Shown here piece after piece: positions 28,229 through 39,500 of a stretch of 64,000 bases of DNA. Position 1 is the stretch's first letter. Every line of letters starts with the position of its first letter. This DNA comes from Stentor roeselii (lineage: Eukaryota; Ciliophora; Heterotrichea; Heterotrichida; Stentoridae). The stretch covers positions 1 through 64,000 of the forward strand of contig RSEH01000007.1 in NCBI GenBank assembly GCA_006503475.1, in the 5' to 3' direction. The notes below the pieces were generated by a model. It made no database searches, had not been told where the DNA came from, and saw only the letters and a program-made list of their open reading frames with translations. A program made the position numbers and the translations under genes.

Positions 28229-30652
28229 TTACTTTTTAGCAAGTCCAACTCTTATCCCAGAAGCCGTGCAAGGTCTTTGTTTTCCAGTAGCAGGTCGAGA
28301 GCTGATCTGTTCAGTGATAAAAGTATATTTATCCATAAGTCTTTTCTGCGAGTCAATCACCACTTTACTCTCAATCTTATTTTTCATAAGCACAGCATAA
28401 AAGTCCTTATGTCTATCACGATCAGCAACAATTTTCTTCAACTCAGTTTCCAAATCCGCGACCTTAACCTGAAAATTTTCATTATTTCCTTTAATCGCTT
28501 TATTTTTTTTCATCTTTTCATTAACCTCCTTCTGCATCTGAGTAGCAGTCGTTCTTAAAGTAAACATTTTTTCAAAGTCCTCATCTTGTTCCTGGTCTTT
28601 TTCCGTGTCTTGCTTGTCAATTTCCTTATTTTTTTCCTGTCCCTGAGGAAAACTGAGTTGAAAAGTTGACCTGACCTTGTTAAAGTTCTTTTGAGTGCCT
28701 TGCACGTACTTTTTAGTGAATAAATTATTTGAAATCTTGATGAAATTGTTGTCTTTCTGTGAAGTCAAAATTCCATTTTCCTTTAAAGCCTTGAAAAGAC
28801 TGTTTAGACCTTACAAAGGGAATTTTTCTCTCATTGGATGTTTCGGCATATCATGAACTGTCATGTAAACCGGCTTGATCCCTGAATGAAAAGCGCCTGA
28901 CTCAGTATCTTTAATGATTTTATCGATATTCTGAAATAAAGCGTAAATTTGAATGATTTCATTTTGAATACCTGCAACTTTTTCCTGTTTTTCACGAATA
29001 TAACTGTTACACTCTAACTCGAATCGTCGAGCTTCCTGGTCTAGTTGTTTTAAAGAGTTTTCATTTTCTTGGAATATTTTTGAAAGGCTTTTCTTGTGAG
29101 TCTCTTCACACAAGTCGAACTTCTGGACTAGCTCCTGCTCCAGCTCTGACTTGCCCAGGTCTTTGTAGTCAGTCATCGCGCGCATGTCTGAAGCGATTGA
29201 CTGAAGTGTGAAAGGCAAGTTATGGATAACAGCAGCTTTTTCTTCTAGCTCCAAATGATTCGCAAGTAAAATCTGTTGAAACTCTTCAGCTTTAGTCGAG
29301 GTTTTTTTTCTGATATTCTCAGAAATTTTCTCATTTAATTCAATGATCTGGATTTTTACTGCTCGGATTTGATCTTCTAAGTTTTTTATTTGATTCTGAA
29401 ATTTTTCCTTGTTTTTCATTTCAAATTTTTGGATTTCTTCGAAGATTTTCGTGTTTTTCATAAGTTTTACCTCAAGTCGTTTGTTTCTGTTGTGGACTTC
29501 ATCTAGAATAAGGACAGAGTCAAGATGAGTTTCAATGATTTTCCTTTCTTTACTTGAAGGGTTGGTGGTGACTGACTCGACATCAATATTAAATCCGATG
29601 ATTTCTCCGAAGCTTCTTAATTTGAGTTCATGATGTTCCTGGCTTTTATCAATAGAATGTTTCAAGTCCCTGATTTCATCCTGCAACTTTTTCATTCGAT
29701 TTGTTTGTTGATGACTTTTAAACACAAGGTTTTCAGCAGTGGTGTTATTTGTATGAAGATAACACAAGTTCGCATAAGCCAGACTTTCAGTTGTCTGACG
29801 TAATTGTCCAGGGTGGACATTGAAAAGAACTGAAGTCAGACAATGATGCTTCAAGTTATTCGACAAGATTTTACTTAAAGTACTTTCATCACTCGAAGCA
29901 TGATGACCTTGCTGCAAGTCAACAAGTAAATTTTTTATCGAAGCTAAAGTTTTCTCAATGTTTTCCTGCCCTGAGTCACTATCAGCCAGGTCAACAAGTG
30001 TAAGGACTCCTGACTTGGTCATATTCATTTCTTTTTGAGACACCGTGATTTTGAAGACCGTGTGAATGTGAGACAGGTTCTCGCCATTTAAACTTTGAGA
30101 CCTTTTCAGTCGTTTCCCTTCTTGGATCATCTGCTGGGCTTCCTGCAAAGTTTCAATCTGAGTGACAGTCAAGTTGTCGATGTAAACATTTCCATGATGT
30201 TCTCGGATTTCTAAACTTTCTTCACCAAATCGTTGTTTTCCATCAGATAAGACTTTTGCCAGGTCTTTAATTCTGTCATTGCAGATTTCAAAGCAACTTA
30301 AAATAATCGCGATGCTTTTTTTCGACTTTAAAATTTTCACTCTTCCGAAGATGTCTTCTAACAACCTTGGAATAAGCCCTTCATGGCCGGTATCGCCAAG
30401 AAGACTGTAAGATTTTCCAGAACCTGATGTTCCATAAACTAGAAGAATCCCGTTTATGCCTCTTAACAAGTTGTCTGTTAACGGTTTGCCGATTTCTTCA
30501 TAAATCTCTTGTTGAGATGAGTCTTTTGGGAAAATTTTGTGAAATGTGACTGACTCTGAGTTGTACTCGATTGAAGAGTTTGAGATTTGGTAAGGGTGAA
30601 ATTCTTTTGAATTACGGATTCGCAGGTAAAGCTTGACGACTTGTGAAGCCAT
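28229..30652 (-). CDS. divergent kinesin-like protein, one intron
   Basis: Two exons (30652-28815 and 28799-28229) encode 802 residues. The motor domain fills about the first 310 residues: P-loop GTSGSGKS at 74-81, and a recognisable L-V-D-L-A switch II. The switch II Gly and following residues are altered (DLADSD instead of DLAGSE), and switch I reads N-G-E-N-L-S-H-I-H in place of N-x-x-S-S-R-S-H. ATP hydrolysis may therefore be weak or lost. A long coiled coil follows, and the second exon adds a charged coiled-coil tail of about 190 residues with a Lys-rich end. It could be an inactive or microtubule-binding kinesin. The kinesin subfamily cannot be set from sequence reading. Confidence 0.85.
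28800..28814 (-). other. 15-nt intron
   Basis: Coding strand GTAAGGTCTAAACAG, A at position 10. It contains the apparent stop of the motor frame; removal joins the kinesin to a 189-codon coiled-coil tail that would otherwise look like a separate gene without an ATG. Confidence 0.9.
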
Positions 30653-30709
30653 GATAATTATTTTGAAATAGGAAATGAATTTCAGGAACTAGAGGAAATG
30701 AGATAATAA

Positions 30710-31681
30710 ATGGAAGCTCTTGATTGCTTTTTATGCTCGGAACCGTACAATACTACGAATAAAACTCCGAGATTTCTGCAGTGTGGACATACTTACTGCT
30801 CAGAGTGCTGTCAGATCATTTTAGACAACAAGCCAAGTGAATGTCCAGAAGACTCAACTCCGATCACTTACTCAACAATTGAGTCCATTCCTAAGAACCA
30901 GGCTCTTTTGAAGCTTTTAGGTAACTCAAAAATTTGTCCTATTCATAAAAACAAGCAGGAATATGTCTGTATCAATTGCAAAACTCAGATTTGCTCCAGA
31001 TGTGCATTAATGGGTTCTCATCGTGATCATGAAATTAAAAGAATGGAAGAGGTTAAACAAGAAGTTTTCATGCAAGCTTCACTTCTAGTTGATATGCTTG
31101 AAATTATTGACAAGACTGAAAATGAACTTAGCGGGACTATCATGGTGAAACTAGAGGAAACTGCAGAGGTTTATGAGAAAAGACGAGAAGAAGTGGAAAA
31201 AATGGTGAAAAATGAGTTTGTTTTGATGAGAAATCAAATTGACTTACTGGAAAAAAATATTTTGAGGGACTTGGAAAAGCATTTTGATGATATTGAAAAT
31301 GTTATTGCAAGTTCTCGAGAGTTTCCTAAAGTTATTTATAAACAAGCTGGAGAATGGAAAGATATGGCTCGGAACTTGCTGGAGACTATTGATGCTAATA
31401 ATCAGGATCCTAGCAGTATCTTATTTAAAATGCTTGCTTCTGGGAATGTGGAATTGTTTCAGGCTGGCGAAAAATTACTTACTGACTTGGAAGGGATTAA
31501 AGATATAAAAATTGAGAAAATTCTTGATGATATTCAGGCTCTTGGGGTTGAATTCGTTAAAGGAACTATTCCGAGTCTTGCCAAGGTCGTCAAGAAACCT
31601 GTTAAGAAGTTTAATGACTCGTATGAAGTTGGACAGTCGAATATTTTTGATAGCTTTGAAAGTAATAAAAATATTGATTAG
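30710..31681 (+). CDS. RING and B-box (TRIM-like) protein
   Basis: The protein has 323 residues. A RING finger occupies about 6-52: C-F-L-C, then C-G-H-T-Y-C-x2-C, and C-P-E-D. A B-box follows near 80-115: C-P-I-H ... C-x2-C ... C-x2-C ... H-R-D-H. A coiled-coil region runs to about 230, and the C-terminal 90 residues have no clear domain. TRIM proteins are E3 ubiquitin ligases that dimerise through the coiled coil; no SPRY or other substrate domain is seen. Divergent from the kinesin gene with 57 bases between starts. Confidence 0.9.
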   Translation: MEALDCFLCSEPYNTTNKTPRFLQCGHTYCSECCQIILDNKPSECPEDSTPITYSTIESIPKNQALLKLLGNSKICPIHKNKQEYVCINCKTQICSRCALMGSHRDHEIKRMEEVKQEVFMQASLLVDMLEIIDKTENELSGTIMVKLEETAEVYEKRREEVEKMVKNEFVLMRNQIDLLEKNILRDLEKHFDDIENVIASSREFPKVIYKQAGEWKDMARNLLETIDANNQDPSSILFKMLASGNVELFQAGEKLLTDLEGIKDIKIEKILDDIQALGVEFVKGTIPSLAKVVKKPVKKFNDSYEVGQSNIFDSFESNKNID

Positions 31682-31981
31682 GGGTTTTTGTGATTTATAG
31701 AGAGAAATTTAGTAGATAGTTCAACAAGTCTATATAATGAAAGAACAAAAGCAATTTATTTTTAATGAGTAAGGGTCAGAATTCATTTGTGTAGTAGAGA
31801 AATTCTTGATTTAACGATAGATTAAATGAAATCAAAAATCGTTCTCGAGATTCTTTTAAACTTTAAAGATTCCTGATTATATCTTAACTTTTAGCTTCTA
31901 CTTTCTAATTACACTTCAAAACAGTTAAAAAATTAACTATAGCATCCAAAATCTACATCCATTTTAGTTGTCGGTGAATAA
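31682..31981. other. intergenic DNA, 300 bases
   Basis: AT-rich; no coding frame, repeat or RNA-like structure seen. Confidence 0.6.
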
Positions 31982-33127
31982 ATGGGTCAATGCCAAAAGT
32001 CTTATCATAGATCCCAAACTGAAAAGGCTTATTTCTCAAGTAAAAGATCTCAAATTTCAAAGCATTTTTTCCGATCTCAAACCTTTTTAGAAAACTCTTC
32101 AGAATGGGTGGTTTTATTTAAAACTCACTTCTCAAAATACTCTAACCAAATCTGGAGTAGACCAATTTTAAACATCTTGTCATCCTGGGAAAATTTTCAC
32201 GATTCTAACACAAGAGTCACGTTTGTTTGGAATTCTTTGAAATCATCAGCCAATGTTCCTAAAGTGGACCAGTCCCGGGCGTGTGATTGGCCTCAAAGTT
32301 TGACAAGTCTTCAAACTTTTTCTTATGAAGTCGAGTCTGACCCTGCTAAAAAGACTTTAGACGCTTTGATCCAGTATAACAAGAATTGCACTATCCAGAA
32401 AATTATAAAATCATTCAAATACAGCCTTTTTGATTATTTCTGTGAATTTGTTGATGGAACTGTTATGGTTAAACAAAGGTTTTTGGAGGAATTAAGTGAA
32501 AATTTTGAATATATTGATAAGGTGGTTCTAGATTTTATTGAGATTATTGTGAAAGTTATTCCGAAGTTCTTCATTGACTTCCCTGGGCACCTACGAGACA
32601 TCGAAGAAATCGTCAGAAATGCCGTAGTTTCCGACGAATTACTAGAAATGTTATTAGTGATTCGTAAAGAATCATTTCACGAAGAACAGAAAGGATACTT
32701 GCAAGGTTTGATGGAGTTCGACGACCAGAAGTTTTCCTGCCCAATAACCGAGAAGTTAGAAAAAGACATGAATGGAAGTTACGAAAAAGCAATAAAGAGT
32801 TTACTTCAAATAACAACATGCAAGTCAATAGGTCAAGTTCATGATTCAGTAGCGATGTTGATGAACTACATCAACATGGGTTTATATGAAGAAGGAAACT
32901 CAAACAACATGCTTGAAGAAGACGAAATCATTCAAGCTTTTTTGTTAGTGATCGGCAAGAGTTCAGTAGTCGAGTTGCCAGTTTATATCGATATTTTAAA
33001 CACTTTTTTAGATAACAGCACTTTGAACATAAAAAGTGTCGGACAGGGCATAGTGAAGTTGACTTACATTGTAGAGAACTCGAAATCATGGAGTTCTTTC
33101 ATGAGTCATATTGATACACATAATTAA
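31982..33127 (+). CDS. VPS9-domain-like protein with N-terminal acylation motif
   Basis: The protein has 381 residues and begins MGQCQKS, where Gly2 and Cys4 fit myristoylation and palmitoylation. After a basic and Ser-rich N-terminus comes a helical region, and residues about 280-372 resemble a VPS9 domain: D-E-I-I-Q-A-F-L-L-V-I-G-K-S, then a Y-I-D-I-L helix, and G-Q-G-I-V-K-L-T-Y-I-V-E. VPS9 domains are guanine nucleotide exchange factors for Rab5-type GTPases on early endosomes. The match is moderate, and the essential Asp/Tyr pair could not be fixed with certainty. Convergent with the DUF229-like gene, with four bases between stops. Confidence 0.65.
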   Translation: MGQCQKSYHRSQTEKAYFSSKRSQISKHFFRSQTFLENSSEWVVLFKTHFSKYSNQIWSRPILNILSSWENFHDSNTRVTFVWNSLKSSANVPKVDQSRACDWPQSLTSLQTFSYEVESDPAKKTLDALIQYNKNCTIQKIIKSFKYSLFDYFCEFVDGTVMVKQRFLEELSENFEYIDKVVLDFIEIIVKVIPKFFIDFPGHLRDIEEIVRNAVVSDELLEMLLVIRKESFHEEQKGYLQGLMEFDDQKFSCPITEKLEKDMNGSYEKAIKSLLQITTCKSIGQVHDSVAMLMNYINMGLYEEGNSNNMLEEDEIIQAFLLVIGKSSVVELPVYIDILNTFLDNSTLNIKSVGQGIVKLTYIVENSKSWSSFMSHIDTHN

Positions 33128-33131
33128 TAAA

Positions 33132-35369
33132 CTATTCCTCACATACACAGAGTTCGGAGTTTTCTCTTGTTTGAACTGAATCACAGTGAAAGCCGTCAGT
33201 TCTTTTAGCTTTTTGTAACTGCGCCATGTGCTTGTCGAGAGTTTCTGCAGAGGATGAAGTGATGTTCACTATTATTCTATGAAAATCAGGCTTTTGGATA
33301 TCGTAGGCACTTGATTGAAGTATGTAGTAAGTAAACTCGAATTCGGCTTTAAGGCTTTCTTTCACTGAGAATTTAAAGAATATTTGATGATTCCCTCCTT
33401 TTGAGTCACTTTTTAGCTGAAGTTTTCGAGCTGAGATTGGTTTTGATATTGAAAGTTTTTTGCAGGTGGTTCCGTCGAAGTCTTCGTTTATGTGGTTCAG
33501 ATATGCTTGGGTTAGTCTCATCAGGGTATTTTGGACAAGGTCACTGTTGATGTCGATTTCTTTTTTTGAGTTGCAGAAGCAGAAGTCTTCAGTTATTGAA
33601 ATGTCTTTGCAGGATCTTTTGTTTGGAATTTTTTCGAGGAATAGAGAAACTGATGAAGGGGAATCGACTGATCGCTTTAAATCTGGGTAGATACCTGTTT
33701 CTGTTGTTTTTTGGGTACCTTCGTAGGGAACTGCTGCTAAATGAAGTAAGGTGAGGTAAAGGTCGAACTTTGAGACGAGGCTTTTTGTATTGTGTTTTAA
33801 GTTTTCATGAGAATTTATTTTTGAGTTCGAGGCCAAACCTCGGCTGGTAATCAAAAAGCAAGCAGGATGTTTATTTTCAAAAACTTCCTCATATTCCCAA
33901 TCCCTAATCTTCACTTGCCTTCCAGAGTCCCCAACAACAAAAACAGCAAAATTTTCCTTACTTTCCTTATAAAACTCAATCAAATCTTGTAAACCTTCTT
34001 TGAAATCTAGATCAAAGCTATTTAAAACCATTCCAGTTTCTTCCGCAGCGACACTACTATGAGTAACAGAAAACCTGTTATGTTTTTCATAGTTTCTAGC
34101 AAACTGAGTAGTATGATCAATTAAGAACCGATGAGCATTCTTCTCTCCAAAGCATCTTTGCTTAGGAGTATAATCCGAGTACCCAAAGACCTGCTTAGCA
34201 ACAAGCCAGAACTCAACAAGTGAGTGATCAGCGAGGACCCTACTTCCGGTATATTCCTTCATCAGTCCCCACACCGAGTCAAACGCGACATAAGTGACGA
34301 ACCCGAAGTTCTCATAATGCGACCACAACGAGTAAGCCCTTTGCATGTTTTCCAAGGCTTCTTCTAAAGTTTCTCCATTCTTAGGAACTGATTTTTGTGT
34401 GAAAGTCTGAAGATCTGAACCGAAAAGAAGAGGGAGAAGATTTGATAAAGTGTCATGGTCTTGACTGTGAGCATTTTGAAAGTCGTAAATTTGGAAAGAA
34501 GGAATCAACTCTTTGTTAATATATTGAAGAGTTGAACGCATTGAACGAAAGAAATGTTCACGAGACATGGACTCTAAAAGGAACAAATGAACTCCTAAGG
34601 GTGTTGTTGAGGTGAGGTTGTTTTCTTGTAATAAGGAAAAAGTCTTTTGTTTTGACTTGATTGATGCGGTTTTTGATACTTTTAAATTCAAGTATGCAGC
34701 TTTTATCGTTGATGTGCATTTAATAAAGACGAACTCCCTGGTCACTAACTTCAAACCGATAGTCCCTGAAAAAGACGTCCAGTTCACAGGGTTCGGAAAA
34801 GGCTCTGAGTAACTGACTGTCTTCGGAAATCCTTCTGTGTAGAACCACCCAGTGTTGTATAAACATTTCACTAGAAGGGTCTCGTTTGTTATTGAAAGAA
34901 TCGGGTTGAATTTCAAGGTTTCTGAACATTTCAAATAATGCTTTTTAGGGAAAATCAGACTTGATTGGCTTCGGGGATAACCTTGATGACCTGATATGCA
35001 CGCCACTTCTTCGTTGAAAGATGGAAATTCTTCGAGAATAGGACTTAGGTGGTTTCCTTTTGGTAACTCGTCAGTAATTTGAGTTACAGAAAAGAGTTTA
35101 TTGAAATCATCTGGATTCTCGAGTAGAAGGGTACTGTTTTGAATGACTGAATCATCAAAAACTATTGTTTTAACCTCAGAAACATGACTTGAGTTTTCTT
35201 GGATTGATTGAGTTGGTATATGCAAATTTAAAAACTCTTTTTGGCTTAGTCCAACTCCGAAATCGTTTGAGGAAGCCTCAGGTAAGTTCAATAAAATGCA
35301 GAAGGTGAAAAATAAAATGATGGCCAATCCAAGGAAAATCATGAAAAAGTATTTCTTGATAGGCATCAT
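33132..35369 (-). CDS. type II membrane protein of DUF229 (sulfatase-like) family, catalytic motifs degraded
   Basis: The protein has 745 residues with one membrane segment near 7-29 and a large outer domain. The DUF229 signature L-E-S-M-S-R-E-H-F-F-R is present where the family usually has an Asp before Ser-Met, followed by an H-D-T-L-S-N-L-L-P-type region. The later metal site reads V-V-G-D-S-G-R instead of the usual S-D-H-G, so the metal-binding His is missing. It therefore looks like a pseudo-enzyme of the alkaline-phosphatase/sulfatase superfamily. DUF229 members are often secretory-pathway or surface proteins. N-x-S/T sites and Cys pairs agree with lumenal exposure. Confidence 0.8.
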   Translation of the reverse strand: MMPIKKYFFMIFLGLAIILFFTFCILLNLPEASSNDFGVGLSQKEFLNLHIPTQSIQENSSHVSEVKTIVFDDSVIQNSTLLLENPDDFNKLFSVTQITDELPKGNHLSPILEEFPSFNEEVACISGHQGYPRSQSSLIFPKKHYLKCSETLKFNPILSITNETLLVKCLYNTGWFYTEGFPKTVSYSEPFPNPVNWTSFSGTIGLKLVTREFVFIKCTSTIKAAYLNLKVSKTASIKSKQKTFSLLQENNLTSTTPLGVHLFLLESMSREHFFRSMRSTLQYINKELIPSFQIYDFQNAHSQDHDTLSNLLPLLFGSDLQTFTQKSVPKNGETLEEALENMQRAYSLWSHYENFGFVTYVAFDSVWGLMKEYTGSRVLADHSLVEFWLVAKQVFGYSDYTPKQRCFGEKNAHRFLIDHTTQFARNYEKHNRFSVTHSSVAAEETGMVLNSFDLDFKEGLQDLIEFYKESKENFAVFVVGDSGRQVKIRDWEYEEVFENKHPACFLITSRGLASNSKINSHENLKHNTKSLVSKFDLYLTLLHLAAVPYEGTQKTTETGIYPDLKRSVDSPSSVSLFLEKIPNKRSCKDISITEDFCFCNSKKEIDINSDLVQNTLMRLTQAYLNHINEDFDGTTCKKLSISKPISARKLQLKSDSKGGNHQIFFKFSVKESLKAEFEFTYYILQSSAYDIQKPDFHRIIVNITSSSAETLDKHMAQLQKAKRTDGFHCDSVQTRENSELCVCEE

Positions 35370-35422
35370 ATTAATAATGAAATTCTTTCTTATTCCAATT
35401 CATCCTTTTTCAAATATATTCA

Positions 35423-36490
35423 ATGTCTAAACAAATAATGATTGCTGACAGGCCAGGAGACAGTGCAGTAAAGCAAAGCATCGGTAACTACAAAGGAGTA
35501 ATGCTCTGCAACAGGCCAAACGACCCATCAGACAAGCCACAAAGAGAAGGTCCTACGCCATTCATCTCGCGAGTAACTGTCAAAGAACAGCTAGGCCTGA
35601 ACCCAGCAACGAAACAAGCTCAAGTTCTAGTCCGTCCAAAGAAAACCCTAGAAATTCTAAACAGGCACAAGCAGTGGCTTTTCCAGCTTCAAAAGCAAAA
35701 AGACGACAACTTGCAAAAAGAACTCGAAAGAACCAAGATCCAAGAAGTAAAAATCCAAAAGATGAAAAAAAAGTACTCAACAAGCAAGAAACCAGAAGAA
35801 TCCTCAGACCCTTCAAAAGAGTCCCCAGATCAAATAAAAGAACCTTCAAAACCATCAAAATCTGAAAAGTTGACCGAAAAAAACCTAAAAACCCTTGAAA
35901 AAGAAGCGAAACCAAAATGGGCTCTTACCCAAGAACAAGCTGAAGAATTAGAAGAACTAGAAGTCGACGACTTGCTTCAATACGTAAACGACTTGGACTA
36001 CGACAAGTTCATCGAAGATCTGGAAGTTCGTCAAGCTTTAGAAATCGTGAAAGAACGAGTTGAAGAAATCAAGAAAGACAAAGAATGGAAAACAAAAATC
36101 GCTGAAAAGTTCAACGAAGATGAAAAAAGTGTGAACAGTCGAGGTTCAATGAAAAGTTATGAATCGAAAGCCAGGTCTCAGATCTCTCGAAATGAAAAAG
36201 CACAGGACTGGGACCGATCAGTAAGTTAAAAATAGACACGTCCTGACCGGGTCTCAATCACTGAAGAAGAAAGAGTAGCCAAGCTTGTTGCTGACCAGGT
36301 CCTGGCGAACTATCCAGTAAGAACCACTTAGAACTTAAAGTCAGTGCATTCAAATGCCTCTGTGAGGAAAATGCTTGAACGAGAAGCGAAAAATGCCTTG
36401 ACCGGCCCAGTGATTTCTACAATAAAAGATGAACCGGTAAAGCCGGATCCGAGTAACTTGCCTTATTTACATAGAAATCCAGCGGTTTAA
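35423..36490 (+). CDS. charged coiled-coil protein, two introns
   Basis: Exons 35423-36220, 36236-36316 and 36332-36490 join in frame into 345 residues. The N-terminus is not charged-biased, then Lys/Glu-rich helix, a Ser/Pro/Lys linker near 130-150, and a second charged helix with an L-E-E-L-E-V-D-D-L motif. The last exon ends D-P-S-N-L-P-Y-L-H-R-N-P-A-V. Many ciliate and flagellar axonemal or basal body proteins look like this, but no domain is recognised. Convergent with the large Ser-rich gene; the end of the coding region lies inside a 31-bp tandem duplication. Confidence 0.75.
36221..36235 (+). other. 15-nt intron
   Basis: GTAAGTTAAAAATAG, A at position 10; starts at a codon boundary and contains in-frame stops. 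Confidence 0.9.
36317..36331 (+). other. 15-nt intron
   Basis: GTAAGAACCACTTAG, A at position 10; its removal connects to a 52-codon last exon. Confidence 0.9.
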
Positions 36491-36536
36491 ACTAATTATT
36501 ACTTAAAATCCAGCGGTTTAAACTAATTATTACTTA
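36475..36536. repeat. 31-bp tandem duplication at the convergent gene ends
   Basis: Two copies, 36475-36505 and 36506-36536. The first contains the last codons and the stop of the plus-strand gene; the second contains the stop codon and last codons of the minus-strand gene. Before the duplication the two stop codons would have been one base apart. Confidence 0.85.
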
Positions 36537-39500
36537 AAAATGAATTGAATTCTACGGAGAGGTAAGTCAAAATGTAGTCTTCCAGCTCGGACATTAAACG
36601 CACCTCGAAATTTTCGTTGTTCATCCATGCGCTTTGCTCTTCTTCTAGCTCCTCGTTTACTACTTCTCGTAGGTTTAGGTCGTTTTGCTTTGATATTTGC
36701 TTTTTTTCTTCTTGGGTTAAACAGGATTTTGTTGAACCTAGCTTTCGGTTTAACCATTTTGAGATCTTTTGTTTTACCTCGGGAAGAGAGTGCTTGGGTT
36801 TTACTGGCTTGAATAAGGATAATTCGAAATCTTGGATTAGAAGGTTTGTTGAGTCTTTTATTGCTTTGTGGACTGATCTGAAACCTGCGTTATAGTCACT
36901 CGGAATCGAAAAAGGAATCCCTGAATTCAAATCAAAACTTTCAATCCTCAACTCTCCCCCCTTATACTTTTCAAGTATCTCCAAATATCCAGGAGGTTTA
37001 ACAACTTCAGGAGCACTTCCAACAATTCTATCCAAAGTCTTTTCAAGATACTCTGGATTATTAACATAAATCTTCCGACTAGGAACCAACCTAAGAGAGT
37101 CATCAATAATACTCCTACACAAAAACTCAACAATATCATTAACTTCCCTTCCATCAATCAATGAAAGTGCATCATCCTGAATAATCTCAAAAATAAACTC
37201 AACAATTTGATCAGCAATTTCAACTTCATCACTTTTTTCCTCCCTTTTCGCCTCTTCAGTTTCACGTTGACTTCCAGTGATTTCCTGAGAAGAGCTTTCT
37301 TCAGGAGACTCTTCCCTAATAGGAACCCTTAACCCTTTAAGCACTCGACCTTCACTTTGACTAACACTTTCAAAGTCAGAAGAATAAGAATGTCCAGGTT
37401 TAAAACTACGACTTTCCGATTCAAAGTCTTCAGAATATTGAATACTTTCGCCAACACTTTCCAGATTTTTCGATGCTTTCGAGTCATGCAAAGAAGCCGA
37501 TCTTCGAAGAGAGGTTTCAAAGTTAACAGACTGTTTAGAAAAAGAGTCATACATGTCCAAATCTTCTGAAATTGAAGAAGTCGAACTTCTCAGTTCTGGA
37601 CTTTTTCTTGAGACCCGCCCTGAAAGTTTTGGAGGAGAATTCGGCGAAAGTGACTCGGCTGGAAACTTTGTGTTGAAGTTGGATGGGTTTTTATGGTAAC
37701 TTGAACCTTTTGAACGCTGTGACTGGCTCAGAGACTTACGCTCTGATCGCTCACTTTCGAAGTCGTCTGAATAGATTGATTCTGCTATGTCGTCTTGCAT
37801 TGACTCGGAGTAATCTGAAGACTTGTGTTGACTGAAACGAGATTCTGGGTCTGAAGGTTTTGGAGGAAGAAGAAGCTTTGGAATCTTTTCTGATGAGTCT
37901 TCTGGGGAAAGGTTGGAAAGTTTTTCAGGACTTTCTTTGGAAAATTCGAAGTTTTCTGAATGGTTTGAAGATTTTTTTAAACTGGTTTGGTCACTTGAAG
38001 CGTCGTTTATGTAGATTGCTGAGATGTTCTTTTGAGGAGATTTTAACTGAGATGATGATTCACTTTTATGTGATTCGGAGTAGATACTTTCTTTGATGTT
38101 GTCTGAAGAGTTTTCTGAGGTGGTTTCTTTGACGATTGGTTTTATTCCTAGGAGTTGGTTGGACTGGCTGATTGAATCAAAGTCTTCACTGTAAGATTCG
38201 AAAGGTTTTGATTCGCTTGATTTTTTTGATTCGCTTGATTTTTTTGAGTCTTTTGACTTGCCAAAGTCTTTTTTTAGACTTGCTTGACTTAAATCTTTAG
38301 GACTTATGTGACTGTTCGACTCAAAGTCATCACTGTACTTGATACTCTCACCAATGCTTTCTAGTATCTTGACTTGCTTTCCACTGTCATTAAAGCCAAA
38401 AGGTTTCTTCATCGAACTTTCAAGTCCAACTGAAGACTTGATGCTTTCTTCAATGTCTTCTGAAATAGAAGGACTTGAAGTTTTCCTATCACTTCCCTTG
38501 CCACCAGAAGGATGAATCCCTTTAACGACTTTGCTGTTTCTATCTGAAGACCTTTGAGATATCTGCCTTTTTTCAGAGACTTCACTTTCAAAATCATCAG
38601 AATAATGAATACTTTCATCGATGTCGTCTTTTATCGATTCTGTGAATTCTGATGACTGATGCTGAGAAAAACGAATTTCTGGGTCTTCAGACTTTAAAGG
38701 AAGTCTTGGAACTCGAGAAGAGTTTTGAGAGGACTGCTTTTTAAAGCTTTTCGATGAAAAACTTTCGAAATCGTCGTCATATTTTTCAGAGACTTTTGAA
38801 TTCGTTGCTTTTTCCAGGTCTTCACTTATTTCATTGCGAGAAGAACTGGTCTTGTTGAAACTTTTCGAGTCTTCTGAGCTAGACTTGAAAGGACGGCTTG
38901 AATCACTTGAGTCGCTTGAATGGACTTTAAGACCTGTGACTTTGATAGAAGGAGAAAAAGATGAGCTGGAGTCTTTGTTTTGAATTGAATCTTGAATTGA
39001 CTCTGAGACTTCACTGTTGTTTTGATCTGAACGACGCCCTGTTTGTGGAATTGACTCGGGAATGGACTCTGAGATTGAACTTGAACGACGGTTGAAGTCT
39101 TCCTCGTTGGACTCAGGGATTGATTCAGTGATTTTTCGGAATTTGAAAGACTCTCGGAATGATGAAGAATCTGCTGAATCTTTTGCTGAATTTTTTATGT
39201 TTTTTATGTTTTTTTGAGGATTTATTGACTTACTGGTTTCCTGGGAAAATTCAAATGATTCTTTTATTGAACTTGAAGAATTTTTAGAGAATTCTTTTCC
39301 ATCAAGTGACTCTTGAATTGAGTACTTTTCGGATTTTTCAGTTGAATTTATTCTATGGGACTTCATTTCGATTGATTCTTTTATAGAGTCACTGAATCCT
39401 GAGGAAGATTGATTTTTATGTGAAGTGCCGAAGGATTCTTTTATAGAAGATGAGGGTTTTGAATGTGTCACCTGGACTGAGTGCTCAAAAGACTCTTTTA

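Noticed and set aside
28229-28768. Separate small gene downstream of the kinesin
   Set aside because: It has no ATG start, and a 15-nt intron joins it in frame to the kinesin coding region.
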